DNA from: Paeniroseomonas aquatica
GTDB lineage: Bacteria; Pseudomonadota; Alphaproteobacteria; Acetobacterales; Acetobacteraceae
Direction of reading: 5' to 3'
DNA: 64,000 nt
Assembly (NCBI RefSeq): GCF_030409335.1
Contig: NZ_JAUFPN010000197.1
Span: 62,001-126,000 of the forward strand
The position numbers were made by a program, and so were the translations under genes. The notes beneath the pieces were generated by a model. The model did not search any database and was not told the origin of the DNA. It was given only the letters and a program-made list of their open reading frames with translations. Numbering within the stretch: position 1 is the stretch's first letter; every line of letters begins with the position of its first letter. This document shows positions 1 through 8,287 of the stretch, piece by piece.

Positions 1-322
1 CGCCGACCTCGAGCGCCACCACCTGCCCGCGCAGCAGCCAGGGCTGCAGCCGCAGCAGAAGGGTGAAGCCGCGGCCGAGTTCCAGCGCCCCGCCGGCATG
101 GCCGGAGGAGCCGAGCGGCACCGCCTGGACCCGCGCCGGATACGCCCCCGCGCAGGCGGAGGCGACCGGGAGCAGCCGCATCCCCGGCCCCGCCGGATTG
201 GGGTCGGCATGCCGGATCCGCACGATATCCGCCGCATAGGGCATCGCCGCCGAGACCTTCACCGCGAGGCTCTCCCCCGGCCGGCCCGAGAAGCGATCCA
301 GATACCCGATCAACGGCAGCAT
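1..322 (-). CDS. N,N-dimethylformamidase large-subunit-like protein, 5' part only
   Basis: The reverse strand is open from an ATG at 322 to the window edge, giving about 107 residues of the N-terminus. It begins MLPLIGYLDRFSGRPGESLA and continues with YAADIVRIRHADPNPAGPG. The pattern GYxDRxSxxPGE followed by a VRIRHxDxNPxGPG segment is what I know from the large (beta) subunit of N,N-dimethylformamidase and its relatives, which hydrolyse amides such as DMF. Only the beta-sandwich-like start is visible, so the catalytic part cannot be checked. An in-frame GTG at 352 is an alternative start, but the family usually starts close to the GYxDR motif. It is divergent from the acyl-CoA dehydrogenase at 407. 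Confidence 0.6.
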   Translation of the reverse strand, partial: MLPLIGYLDRFSGRPGESLAVKVSAAMPYAADIVRIRHADPNPAGPGMRLLPVASACAGAYPARVQAVPLGSSGHAGGALELGRGFTLLLRLQPWLLRGQVVALEVG

Positions 323-406
323 CCACCCATATCCCCCATGGTCCGGCCCCACGGTTGACCATCCCACCCCCGGAGGGCAAGCCTGGGTCCCAGGAGGACA
401 CCCAGG

Positions 407-1573
407 ATGGATTTCGCGCTGACCCCGGAACAGGATTCGATCCGCGAGGCGGTCACCGCCATCTGCGCCCGCTTCGACGATGCCTATTGGCTGAAGAAGG
501 ACAAGGAAGGCGGCTTCCCGCACGACTTCCACCGGGCCCTGGCCGAGGCCGGCTGGCTCGGCATCTGCATCCCCGAGGAATACGGCGGCTCCGGCCTCGG
601 CATCACCGAGGCGGCGCTGCTGATGGAGGCGATCGCCGCCTCCGGTGCCGGCATGTCGGGCGCGACCGCGGTCCACCTCAACATCTTCGGCCTGCACCCC
701 GTGGTGGTGCACGGCACGCCGGAGCAGAAGGCGCGGATGCTGCCGCCCATTGCCCGCGGCGAGGTGAAGGCCTGCTTCGGCGTGACCGAGCCGACCACCG
801 GCCTCGACACCACCCGGCTCAAGTGCCGGGCCGAGCGGCGCGGCGATACCTACTACGCCAATGGCCAGAAGGTCTGGATCAGCTCCGCCCAAGTCGCCGA
901 CAATATCCTGCTGCTGGCCCGCACCACCCCGATCGAGCAATGCGCCAGCCCGGCCGACGGCATCAGCCTGTTCTACACCAGGCTCGACCGGGCGCATGCC
1001 AGCATCCGCGAGATCGACAAGGCCGGCCGCAAGGCGGTTGATTCCAACGAGATCTTCTTCGAGGACATGCCCATCCCGCTCGAGGACCGGATCGGCGAGG
1101 AGGGCCGCGGCTTCCGCTACATCCTGCACGGGCTGAACCCCGAGCGCGTGCTGATCGCCGCCGAGGCCGTCGGCATCGGCCGCGTCGCGCTGAAGCGGGC
1201 CACCGACTACGCCCGGGAGCGGGTGGTCTTCGGCCGCCCCATCGGCCAGAACCAGGCGGTGCAGCACCCCCTCGCGCAGGACTGGATGGCGCTCGAGGCC
1301 GCCTGGCTGATGACCCTGCAGGCCGCCTGGAAATACGACCGGAAGCAGGACAGCGGCGCCGCCGCCAACGCGGCCAAGTACCTCGCGGCGGAAGCGGCGA
1401 TGAAGGCCTGCCAGAATGCGGTGATGACCCATGGCGGCTTCGGCTATGCCAAGGAATACCACGTCGAGCGCTTCCTGCGCGAGGCGATGATCCCCTGGAT
1501 CGCCCCGGTCAGCCCCAACCTGATCTGCTGCTACATCGCGGAGCGCGTGCTCGGCCTGCCGAAAAGCTACTGA
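407..1573 (+). CDS. acyl-CoA dehydrogenase
   Basis: A 388-residue flavoprotein of normal length for the family; it should oxidise an acyl-CoA to the 2-enoyl-CoA in the cytoplasm and pass electrons to ETF. The FAD/substrate segment GVTEPTTGLDTTRLK (about 125-139), NGQKVWISSAQVADN, and the C-terminal signatures ERVVFGRPIGQNQAVQ and THGGFGYAKEYHVERFLREA are clear. The usual MCAD-type catalytic Glu loop is replaced by IAPVSPN (about 375-381). A Glu at about 246 (GLNPERVL) sits where isovaleryl-type enzymes carry their base, so it is probably active on branched or unusual acyl groups. A clear AGGAGG lies nine bases before the ATG. The substrate cannot be told. Confidence 0.93.
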   Translation: MDFALTPEQDSIREAVTAICARFDDAYWLKKDKEGGFPHDFHRALAEAGWLGICIPEEYGGSGLGITEAALLMEAIAASGAGMSGATAVHLNIFGLHPVVVHGTPEQKARMLPPIARGEVKACFGVTEPTTGLDTTRLKCRAERRGDTYYANGQKVWISSAQVADNILLLARTTPIEQCASPADGISLFYTRLDRAHASIREIDKAGRKAVDSNEIFFEDMPIPLEDRIGEEGRGFRYILHGLNPERVLIAAEAVGIGRVALKRATDYARERVVFGRPIGQNQAVQHPLAQDWMALEAAWLMTLQAAWKYDRKQDSGAAANAAKYLAAEAAMKACQNAVMTHGGFGYAKEYHVERFLREAMIPWIAPVSPNLICCYIAERVLGLPKSY

Positions 1574-1586
1574 GGCGGCGGCGGGC

Positions 1587-1609
1587 GGGCGGGGGCCTAA
1601 CGCCCTTTT
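1587..1609 (+). terminator. Intrinsic terminator after the acyl-CoA dehydrogenase
   Basis: GGGCG (1587-1591) pairs with CGCCC (1601-1605) and is followed directly by TTTT. It starts 14 bases past the stop of the acyl-CoA dehydrogenase gene and separates it from the repeat protein gene downstream. Confidence 0.6.
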
Positions 1610-1662
1610 AAGCCCTGCCCGGTATGCCTTGCGGTGCACCGCAACGCATGCACGGGACTTCC

Positions 1663-4600
1663 ATGGCCGAGACCCAGATCCCCGACCTCGCCTCGCTCGT
1701 CGACGCGACCTATTACTTCGCCCGTCACCCCGACGCCGCGGCCTCGGGCCTCAGCGCGGCCGAGCACTACCTGCGGACCGGCTGGTCGCAGGGCTTCGAC
1801 CCCAACCCCTATTTCTCGACCAGCGGCTACCTGGCGGCCAATCCCGACGTGGTGGCCCGCGGCATGAACCCGCTCGAGCACTATGCCCGCTTCGGCGCCG
1901 CCGAGGGCCGCAGCCCCTCGGTCCTGTTCGACCAGGATTTCTACCTGGCCCAGAACCCGGACATCGCCGCGGCGGGGGTCAACCCGCTGTGGCATTTCCT
2001 GCACCACGGCCAGCAGGAAGGCCGTGACCCCAACGCCTATTTCTCGGTGCAGGGCTACCTCGCCGCCAATGCCGACGTGGCCGCCTCCGGCATGGACCCC
2101 TATGCGCATTACCTGACCCATGGCTGGCACGAAGGCCGCAATCCCTCGGGCCGCTTCGACACCGGCTGGTACCTCGCGCACAACCCGGATGTCGCCGCCG
2201 CCGGCATCAACCCGCTGGAGCATTTCCTGCGCCACGGCCACGCCGAGCACCGCGCCCCGGCCGAGCCGCCCGCCGGGCCGCCGGCCGAGCTGCCGGCCGG
2301 GCCGCCGCCGGGCCCGCCGCCTGAGCCGGTGCTGAGCGCCAGCGCCGCCGCCGCCGACGAGGGCGATACCGTCACCTTCACCTATGTCGCGCCCGGCCTG
2401 CCCGCCGGCACCGTCGTCGCCTGGACCCTCGGCGGCGTGCAGGCCGAGGATGTGGCGGGCCCGCTGACCGGCACCGCCACCCTCGACGCCGAGGGCCGCG
2501 CCGAGATCGCCGTCACCCTGCTCGCCGACGGCGCGACCGAGGGGCCGGAGAGCCTGACGCTGAGCATCGAAGGCCTGGCCGCGACCGTCGCGGTGGCGGA
2601 TACCTCGCCCCAGACCCAATTCTTCCTCACCGCCGATACGGACAGCATCACCGGCTCCGCCTACGATGACACCATCACCTCGACGGTCCCCGGCGGCTTC
2701 GCCGGCACCGACCGGATCGACGGCGGCGACGGCGACGACTTCCTGGAGGTGACCGACACGGCCGGCGTCCTGCTCGGCGCGCTGCCGGTCCTCAGCCACG
2801 TCGAGCGGGCCAGCATCGTATCCACGGCGCACCCCATCCAGCTCGACACCACCCTCTGGGACGGGCTGGAGGGGCTTTCGGTGCAGGGCGTCGGCGGCGG
2901 CGACCGGCTCACCATCGGTCCGGACACCTCGGTGGTCGCCACCTTCGCCGATACCGGCACCGGCCATGCCGTGATCAACGGCGGCAGGGACATCACCCTG
3001 GAGATGACCGGCGCCACCCTCGGCACGGTGCTCATCGGCAACATCACTGCCCCGACCGGCGAGGTCAGCGTCAGCACGAGCTCGGTCGGGCCCGTGGCGA
3101 TGGGCACCATCGAGGTGATCGGCGGCAGCACCGTCAGCATCGCCCAGCACGCCGGCAATGCGGCGAACACGACCACCACCATGGGCGCGGTGACCGTGCA
3201 GGGCACCGGGGCGACCACCGCGGTGACCGTGACCGCGACCGCCCGGGCCACCGCCTCCGCCGATGTCGCCGGGGTGGCGACGAACAGCGTCCACATCACC
3301 GACGTGAACGCGGGCAGCACCACCCTGGCGGGCACCATCGCCTCGGTCACGGTGGCGAACTACACCGGCCTCGTCATCAGCGACACCGCCCTGACCACGC
3401 TGAGCCTCAGCGGCGGCTCCGGCAACATCATCATCGACAACAGCAGCCTGGCCACGCCGACCAACCTGACCCTCGACGCCACCCTCGACGGCCAGACCGG
3501 CGGCACGCTCGACGACGCCGACGTCTATACCACGCTGAATGTCACCACCACCGGCCGCGGCTCGACCCTCGCCAACATCACCCTGGGCGCCATGGCCAGC
3601 CTCAACCTCGAGGGCAGCCAGCGCCTGACCCTGACCTCGACCGCCGGCATGACGGCGCTGCAGACCGTCACCGTCGGCGGCAATGCCGGGCTGACGGCGG
3701 ATTTCGGCGGCTCCGGCAGCCTCGCCAGCGTCGATACCAGCGCCACCACCGGCACCTCCACCATCACCCTGAACGCGGACCGGGCGAGTTTCGCCGGCGG
3801 CGAGGGCGCCGACCGGGTGACGCTCACCTTCAATACCGTCGACCACGCGGTCTCGCTCGGCGGCGGCGACGACAGCCTGAACCTCGGCTCGCAGGCCGCC
3901 ACGCCCGGGGCCATGCTCTCCGGCGGCGCCGGCACCGACTCCCTGACCATGACCGCCGCCCTGGCCGCGACCGCCTCGGGCAGCAACGCCTTCGCCGGGG
4001 TGGTGACCGGTTTCGAGCGGCTGGTGCTGACCGGCGCCACCAACCAGACCGTCGACCTCGCCGTCCTCGGCATCCCCGACCACGTCAGCACCCAGGGCGG
4101 CAACGGCCTGACGCTGAGTAACCTCGCGAACGGCGGCACGCTGGACCTCAGCGGCGCCGGCACCGCCTATACCGTCGCCAACGCGGCCTTCGCCGCCGGC
4201 CCCGACGACCTGGTCCACCTGGTGCTGCGCGACGGCAGCGGCGCCGGGGTGGCCTTCGCCTCCACCGGCCTCACCATGAGCGGGGTCGAGCATGTCGAGA
4301 TCCTGGTGCAGGACACCCAGGCCACGCCGACCGGCGGCTTCAACGACTTCGTCACCCTGCTCGGCAACGCCTCCCACTCCATCACCGTCGCAGGCAATGC
4401 CGGCCTGACCCTGACGGCGACCAGCACGCAGCTCACCACGGTCGATGCCAGCGGCATCACCCTCGGCGGCTTCAGCTGGACCTCCGGCGCGCTGGCGCAT
4501 GCCGCCAGCGTCTCCGGCAGCGCCACCGGCCCCAATACCGTCAACCTCACCGCCGCCACCCAGGTGGTGACCTATACCGGCGGCAGCGGCGACGATGCCG

Positions 4601-5241
4601 TCACCGCCGCCAACAACCGGGACGGCGCCATCGACCTCGGCGAGGGCAACAACAGCTTCATCGGCAGCGGCGGCAGCCACGTCGTCACCGCCGGCGGCGG
4701 CAACGACAGCGTCGTCCTCACCGGCGGCGACAACGTCGTCCTGCTCGGCGACGGCGCCAATACCTTCGTCGCCACCTCCGGCAGCAACACCTATGTCGGC
4801 GGCCGGGGCGTCGACACGGTGACCCTGGGCGGCGGCATGAACGACGTCACGCTGGGGGAAGGCGCCGATACCGTCACCCTGACCGCCCCCGGCAGCAGCC
4901 TGCACATCTACACCACGATTCGCGACATCGGCGCCGGCGATGCCATCACCTTCGCCGACCTCGGGACCGAGAGCTTCAACACCACCCGGATGGTGCTCGG
5001 TCAGCACGCGATCTTCCAGGACTACGCCAACGCGGTCGTCAGCGCCGGCGGCAATGCCAGCGTCAACGGCCGCTTCGGCTGGTTCCAGTTCGGGGGCGAC
5101 ACCTACCTGGTGCAGGGCCGGCACGACGCCAGCGGCAGCAATGCCGAGTTCATCAACGGCATCGACATGATCGTCGAGCTCAGCGGCCTGATCGACCTCT
5201 CGACCGTGACCCTCTCGGGCCAGACCATCCTCATCGCCTGA
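1663..5241 (+). CDS. Large secreted repeat protein, RTX-like with bluetail-type C-terminus
   Basis: About 1,192 residues. Residues 15-200 hold five copies of a 35-38-residue unit of the form YLAxNPDVAAAGxNPLxHYLxHGxxEGRxP. A Pro/Ala linker follows (about 200-222), then a Calx-beta-like domain (about 222-315, DEGDTVTFTY). A long Thr/Ser/Gly-rich beta region leads to Gly-Asp repeats such as GGGNDSV and GEGADTVTL (about 970-1073). The C-terminus GWFQFGGDTYLVQGR with a DxIVELSGLIDLS segment resembles the bluetail domain of putative surface proteins. There is no Sec signal, so type I secretion and calcium-dependent folding are inferred. ATGs at 1624 and 1648 are in frame, but 1663 has the better leader (CGGGA upstream) and starts near the first repeat. 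No secretion genes lie nearby. Confidence 0.85.
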   Translation: MAETQIPDLASLVDATYYFARHPDAAASGLSAAEHYLRTGWSQGFDPNPYFSTSGYLAANPDVVARGMNPLEHYARFGAAEGRSPSVLFDQDFYLAQNPDIAAAGVNPLWHFLHHGQQEGRDPNAYFSVQGYLAANADVAASGMDPYAHYLTHGWHEGRNPSGRFDTGWYLAHNPDVAAAGINPLEHFLRHGHAEHRAPAEPPAGPPAELPAGPPPGPPPEPVLSASAAAADEGDTVTFTYVAPGLPAGTVVAWTLGGVQAEDVAGPLTGTATLDAEGRAEIAVTLLADGATEGPESLTLSIEGLAATVAVADTSPQTQFFLTADTDSITGSAYDDTITSTVPGGFAGTDRIDGGDGDDFLEVTDTAGVLLGALPVLSHVERASIVSTAHPIQLDTTLWDGLEGLSVQGVGGGDRLTIGPDTSVVATFADTGTGHAVINGGRDITLEMTGATLGTVLIGNITAPTGEVSVSTSSVGPVAMGTIEVIGGSTVSIAQHAGNAANTTTTMGAVTVQGTGATTAVTVTATARATASADVAGVATNSVHITDVNAGSTTLAGTIASVTVANYTGLVISDTALTTLSLSGGSGNIIIDNSSLATPTNLTLDATLDGQTGGTLDDADVYTTLNVTTTGRGSTLANITLGAMASLNLEGSQRLTLTSTAGMTALQTVTVGGNAGLTADFGGSGSLASVDTSATTGTSTITLNADRASFAGGEGADRVTLTFNTVDHAVSLGGGDDSLNLGSQAATPGAMLSGGAGTDSLTMTAALAATASGSNAFAGVVTGFERLVLTGATNQTVDLAVLGIPDHVSTQGGNGLTLSNLANGGTLDLSGAGTAYTVANAAFAAGPDDLVHLVLRDGSGAGVAFASTGLTMSGVEHVEILVQDTQATPTGGFNDFVTLLGNASHSITVAGNAGLTLTATSTQLTTVDASGITLGGFSWTSGALAHAASVSGSATGPNTVNLTAATQVVTYTGGSGDDAVTAANNRDGAIDLGEGNNSFIGSGGSHVVTAGGGNDSVVLTGGDNVVLLGDGANTFVATSGSNTYVGGRGVDTVTLGGGMNDVTLGEGADTVTLTAPGSSLHIYTTIRDIGAGDAITFADLGTESFNTTRMVLGQHAIFQDYANAVVSAGGNASVNGRFGWFQFGGDTYLVQGRHDASGSNAEFINGIDMIVELSGLIDLSTVTLSGQTILIA

Positions 5242-5246
5242 GGCGA

Positions 5247-5272
5247 GGGCGGGGGGAGCCTTCCCCCCGCCC
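5247..5272. terminator. Bidirectional hairpin terminator between convergent genes
   Basis: An 11-bp perfect stem, GGGCGGGGGGA (5247-5257) with TCCCCCCGCCC (5262-5272) and a GCCT loop, lies between the stop of the repeat protein (5241) and the stop of the convergent Bug receptor (5278). It has no clear T run, so its strength as a terminator is inferred from stem stability and position. Confidence 0.65.
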
Positions 5273-5277
5273 GTCCG

Positions 5278-6261
5278 CTACTCCACCCGCAGCTTGTTCT
5301 CCTCGATCACCTGCCGGAACTGCTCCCGGTGGGTCTTGAGGAAGGCGGTGAAATCCGCGGTGCCGCGCGGCTGCGCTTGGAAGCCGATGGAGGCCATCCG
5401 CTGCTTCACCTCGGCGGTGCCCATGGCCTTCTCGGTCTCCGCCGCCAGCCGCTCGATGATGGCGGCGGGGGTGCCCGCCGGCATCATGTAGCCGCCGAAG
5501 GCGCCGACGTCGAAGCCCGGCGTCTCCGCCAGCCGCGCCAGCGGCGCGATGTCCGGCGCCAGCTCGCTGCCGGCGGCGAGCGAGATCCCCATCGCCCGCA
5601 GCCCGCCCTGGCGGACCAGCGGCCCGGTCGCCGCCAGGGTATCGATGGCGAAGTCGACCTGCCCCGCCATGACAGCCGTCAGCGCCGGCCCGCTGCCCTG
5701 GAAGGGCACGTGCACGGTGTCCGTCAGCCCGGCCCGGTTGAGCCACATGAGGGTGATCAGATGCGCCGCCGCCCCGGTGCCCGAGGAGGCATAGGTGAAC
5801 TTGCCCGGGCTCGCCTTCACCACCTTGATGAACTCCTCCGCCGTCTTCGCCGGGAAGGCGTTCGTCACCGTCAGCACATAGGGGGAGATGCCGATCATCG
5901 CCACCGGGGCGAAGTCCTTCTCCGGGTCATAGGGCGTGCGCTGCACCAGCGGCGCGGTGGTGATCGGCCCGGTCGAGGCGGCGAGGATGGTGTAGCCATC
6001 GGGTTGGGCCTTGGCGACCGCATCGCTGCCGATCATGCCGCCGGCGCCGGCCTTGTTCTCGGGGATGATGGGCTGGCCCCATTGCGCCGCCACCTGCTGC
6101 CCGGCGACGCGCGCCATCAGGTCCGTCGCCTGGCCCGGCGGCCAGGGCACCACCATGCGCACCGGCCGCGCCGGATAGGCGCCGGCATTGCCCCCCTGGG
6201 CCAGGACAGGCCGCGCCAGCAGCAGGGCAGGGGTGGCGAGCAGCAGCGAGCGACGGTTCAT
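5278..6261 (-). CDS. Tripartite tricarboxylate transporter (Bug) substrate-binding protein
   Basis: A 327-residue periplasmic receptor, normal for the Bug family. The N-terminus MNRRSLLLATPALLLARPVL is a twin-arginine-like export signal ending near ARPVLAQ. Family marks follow: ARPVRMVVPWPPGQATD, IPENKAGAGGMIGSDAVAK and PDGYTILAAS, then the lobe-2 pattern VHVPFQGSGPALTAVMAGQVDF. An in-frame ATG-independent extension to 6297 exists, but the signal peptide starts at 6261. It is closely related to the gene at 6304 (shared PWPPGQATD, GPIT and LVQRTPYD), so the two probably arose by duplication. No TctA/TctB membrane subunits are nearby; the ligand is unknown. Confidence 0.9.
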   Translation of the reverse strand: MNRRSLLLATPALLLARPVLAQGGNAGAYPARPVRMVVPWPPGQATDLMARVAGQQVAAQWGQPIIPENKAGAGGMIGSDAVAKAQPDGYTILAASTGPITTAPLVQRTPYDPEKDFAPVAMIGISPYVLTVTNAFPAKTAEEFIKVVKASPGKFTYASSGTGAAAHLITLMWLNRAGLTDTVHVPFQGSGPALTAVMAGQVDFAIDTLAATGPLVRQGGLRAMGISLAAGSELAPDIAPLARLAETPGFDVGAFGGYMMPAGTPAAIIERLAAETEKAMGTAEVKQRMASIGFQAQPRGTADFTAFLKTHREQFRQVIEENKLRVE

Positions 6262-6303
6262 TGTTATGTTTCCCGGACGTGTTCTGGTCCCGCCCATGTG
6301 GCG

Positions 6304-7269
6304 TCATTCCGCCCGGATGCCAAGCTGGCGGATCAGCCCGCCGAACAACTCCCATTGTGCCCGCAGCATCGTGCGGAAGGCCTCCGGCCCCAGCACGCCC
6401 ACCTCCATCCCGAGCGCGGCGAAGCGCTCCCGCAGCTCGGGCGTGGCCAGCCCGTCGGTCACCTCGGCCAGCAGCCGGTCGATGATCGGGGCCGGGGTGC
6501 CGGCGGTCGTCATCAGCCCGTTCCAGCCGCCGATGTCGTAGCCCGGCAGATCGGCCGCGCTCGCCAGCGGCTCCAGCCCCGGCAGCAGGGGGCTCGGCCT
6601 GGCGGTGCTGATGCCGAGCGGCCGCAGGCTGCCCTGCCGCACCAGCGCGCCGGCCGCCGCCGGGGTCTCGATGGCGTAGTCGACCGAGCCGCCGAGGAAG
6701 GCCGCCATCGCCGGGCCGCTGCCCTGGAAGGGGACATGCAGCGCATCGACCCCGGCGCGGGCATTGAACAGCGCGGTCAGCAGGTGCTGCGCCCCGCCGA
6801 TGCCGGAGGAGGCGAAGGTGTACTTCCCCGGGTTCCGCTTCAGCAGGGCGACGAAGGCCCGGGCATCGGCGGCCGGGAAGTCGGGCTTCACCAGCAGCAT
6901 GTAGGGGGCGATGCCGAAGCTGCAGACCGGCGCCAGGTCGCGGGCCACGTCGTAGGGCGTGCGCTGCACCAGCGGCCCGAAGGTGATCGGCCCGATCGAG
7001 GCCGAGAGCAGCGTGTAGCCATCGGGGGCCGCCTTGGCGACGGCGTCGGTGCCGATCATGCCGCCGGCGCCCGGCCGGTTCTCCGGCACCACGGTCTGGC
7101 CGAGCCGGGCCGAGAGGTGCTGGGCGATGATGCGGCCGATGATGTCGGTCGCCTGGCCCGGCGGCCAGGGGATGACCATGCGGAGGGTGCGCGAGGGCCA
7201 GGGGGGCACCTGGGCCCGGGCCGCGCCCGCCGCCAGCAACAGGGGCGCGAGCGTCCGACGACCGATCAT
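6304..7269 (-). CDS. Tripartite tricarboxylate transporter (Bug) substrate-binding protein
   Basis: A 321-residue Bug receptor with signal peptide MIGRRTLAPLLLAAGAARAQ. Core motifs are RTLRMVIPWPPGQATD, VPENRPGAGGMIGTDAVAK, PDGYTLLSASIGPIT and ALHVPFQGSGPAMAAFLGGSV. It lies 42 bases upstream of its paralogue at 5278 and 55 bases downstream of a third receptor, in one leftward block behind the formaldehyde dehydrogenase. The sequence PWPPGQATD replaces the more common PFPPGGGTD in both neighbours, which suggests a shared ligand type or recent duplication. Which organic acid it binds cannot be read from sequence. Confidence 0.9.
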   Translation of the reverse strand: MIGRRTLAPLLLAAGAARAQVPPWPSRTLRMVIPWPPGQATDIIGRIIAQHLSARLGQTVVPENRPGAGGMIGTDAVAKAAPDGYTLLSASIGPITFGPLVQRTPYDVARDLAPVCSFGIAPYMLLVKPDFPAADARAFVALLKRNPGKYTFASSGIGGAQHLLTALFNARAGVDALHVPFQGSGPAMAAFLGGSVDYAIETPAAAGALVRQGSLRPLGISTARPSPLLPGLEPLASAADLPGYDIGGWNGLMTTAGTPAPIIDRLLAEVTDGLATPELRERFAALGMEVGVLGPEAFRTMLRAQWELFGGLIRQLGIRAE

Positions 7270-7324
7270 GCCTGGCCTCCCCGGTATTCGTTCCGGCTAT
7301 CATGCCGCAACCCGGCAGGCGGCG

Positions 7325-8287
7325 CTACTCCACCCGCATCCCGGCCCGCCGCACCACCGGCGCCCAGCGTGCCCGGTCGGCGGCGAAATACGCCTCGAAG
7401 GCCGCCGGGCTCTCGCTCGGCTCGACCTCGAGGCCGCCGTCCAGCAGCTTCCGCCGCAGCTCCGGCTCGGCCAGCGTCTCGTTCAGCACCGCGTGCAGCC
7501 GGGCGACCCGCTCCGGCGGGGTGCCGCCGGTGGCCAGCAAGGCGAACCAGGTGCTCGCCTCGATCTGCGGGAAGCCCGCCTCGGCGGTGGTCGGCAACGC
7601 GGGCAGCGCCGCGCTGCGGCGGCCGCCGGCGATGGCGATGGCCCGCAGCGCCCCGGACTGCACATGCGGCAGCATCGGCGCCAGGGCATTGGTGAAGACC
7701 GGCACCCGCCCGGCCAGCACGTCGTTCAGCGCCGGGCCGGTGCCGCGGTAGGGGATGTGGTCCATCTCCACCTCCAGCGCCTGGGCGATCATCGCCCCCG
7801 CCGCATGCCCGGTCGAGCCGACCCCGGGCGAGGCATAGGAGAGCGACGGCTGCGCCGCGCGCGCCGCCGCCTGCAGCTCGCGCAGGGTGGTCGCCGGCAC
7901 CGAGGGATGCACCACGATGACGTTCGGCCCCTGCGCCATCATGCCGATCGGCGCGAAGGCGGTCGCCACGTCGTAGGGCAGGCGGGCCTGCACCAGGCTG
8001 GTGATGGTCAGGCTGCCGCTGCCGCCGAGCAGCAGCGTATGGCCATCGGCCGGCGCCTTGGCGACGACCTCCGAGCCCAGCATGCCGCCGGCGCCGCCGC
8101 GGTTCTCGATCACCACCGGCTGGCCGAGCCGGGCGGCCATGCCCTCGGTCACCAGCCGGCCGATGATGTCGTTGGTCCCGCCCGGCGGCCAGGGGATGAC
8201 CAGGCGGATCGGCCGGTCGGGGTAGCCGCCCTGCGCCCGCGCCGCCGGCGCGGCCAGGACGCCGGCCAGCAGCAGGCGACGCCGCAT
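7325..8287 (-). CDS. Tripartite tricarboxylate transporter (Bug) substrate-binding protein
   Basis: A 320-residue Bug receptor beginning MRRRLLLAGVLAAPAARAQG, a Tat-like signal. Motifs: YPDRPIRLVIPWPPGGTNDI, VIENRGGAGGMLGSEVVAK, ADGHTLLLGGSGSL and MDHIPYRGTGPALNDVLAG. Its ATG (8287-8285) overlaps the TGA of the formaldehyde dehydrogenase gene as TGATG, so the two are translationally coupled and cotranscribed. It is more distant from the two following receptors than those are from each other. Coupling of a Bug receptor to a formaldehyde-detoxifying enzyme may mean that the imported compound releases formaldehyde when degraded; this is inference. Confidence 0.9.
   Translation of the reverse strand: MRRRLLLAGVLAAPAARAQGGYPDRPIRLVIPWPPGGTNDIIGRLVTEGMAARLGQPVVIENRGGAGGMLGSEVVAKAPADGHTLLLGGSGSLTITSLVQARLPYDVATAFAPIGMMAQGPNVIVVHPSVPATTLRELQAAARAAQPSLSYASPGVGSTGHAAGAMIAQALEVEMDHIPYRGTGPALNDVLAGRVPVFTNALAPMLPHVQSGALRAIAIAGGRRSAALPALPTTAEAGFPQIEASTWFALLATGGTPPERVARLHAVLNETLAEPELRRKLLDGGLEVEPSESPAAFEAYFAADRARWAPVVRRAGMRVE

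Noticed and set aside
1597-5124. A reverse-strand open frame of about 1,175 codons opposite the repeat protein
   Set aside because: It is an antisense shadow produced by GC-rich codon use; its product is Gly/Ala/Val/Arg low complexity and matches no family, while the + strand frame has clear domains.
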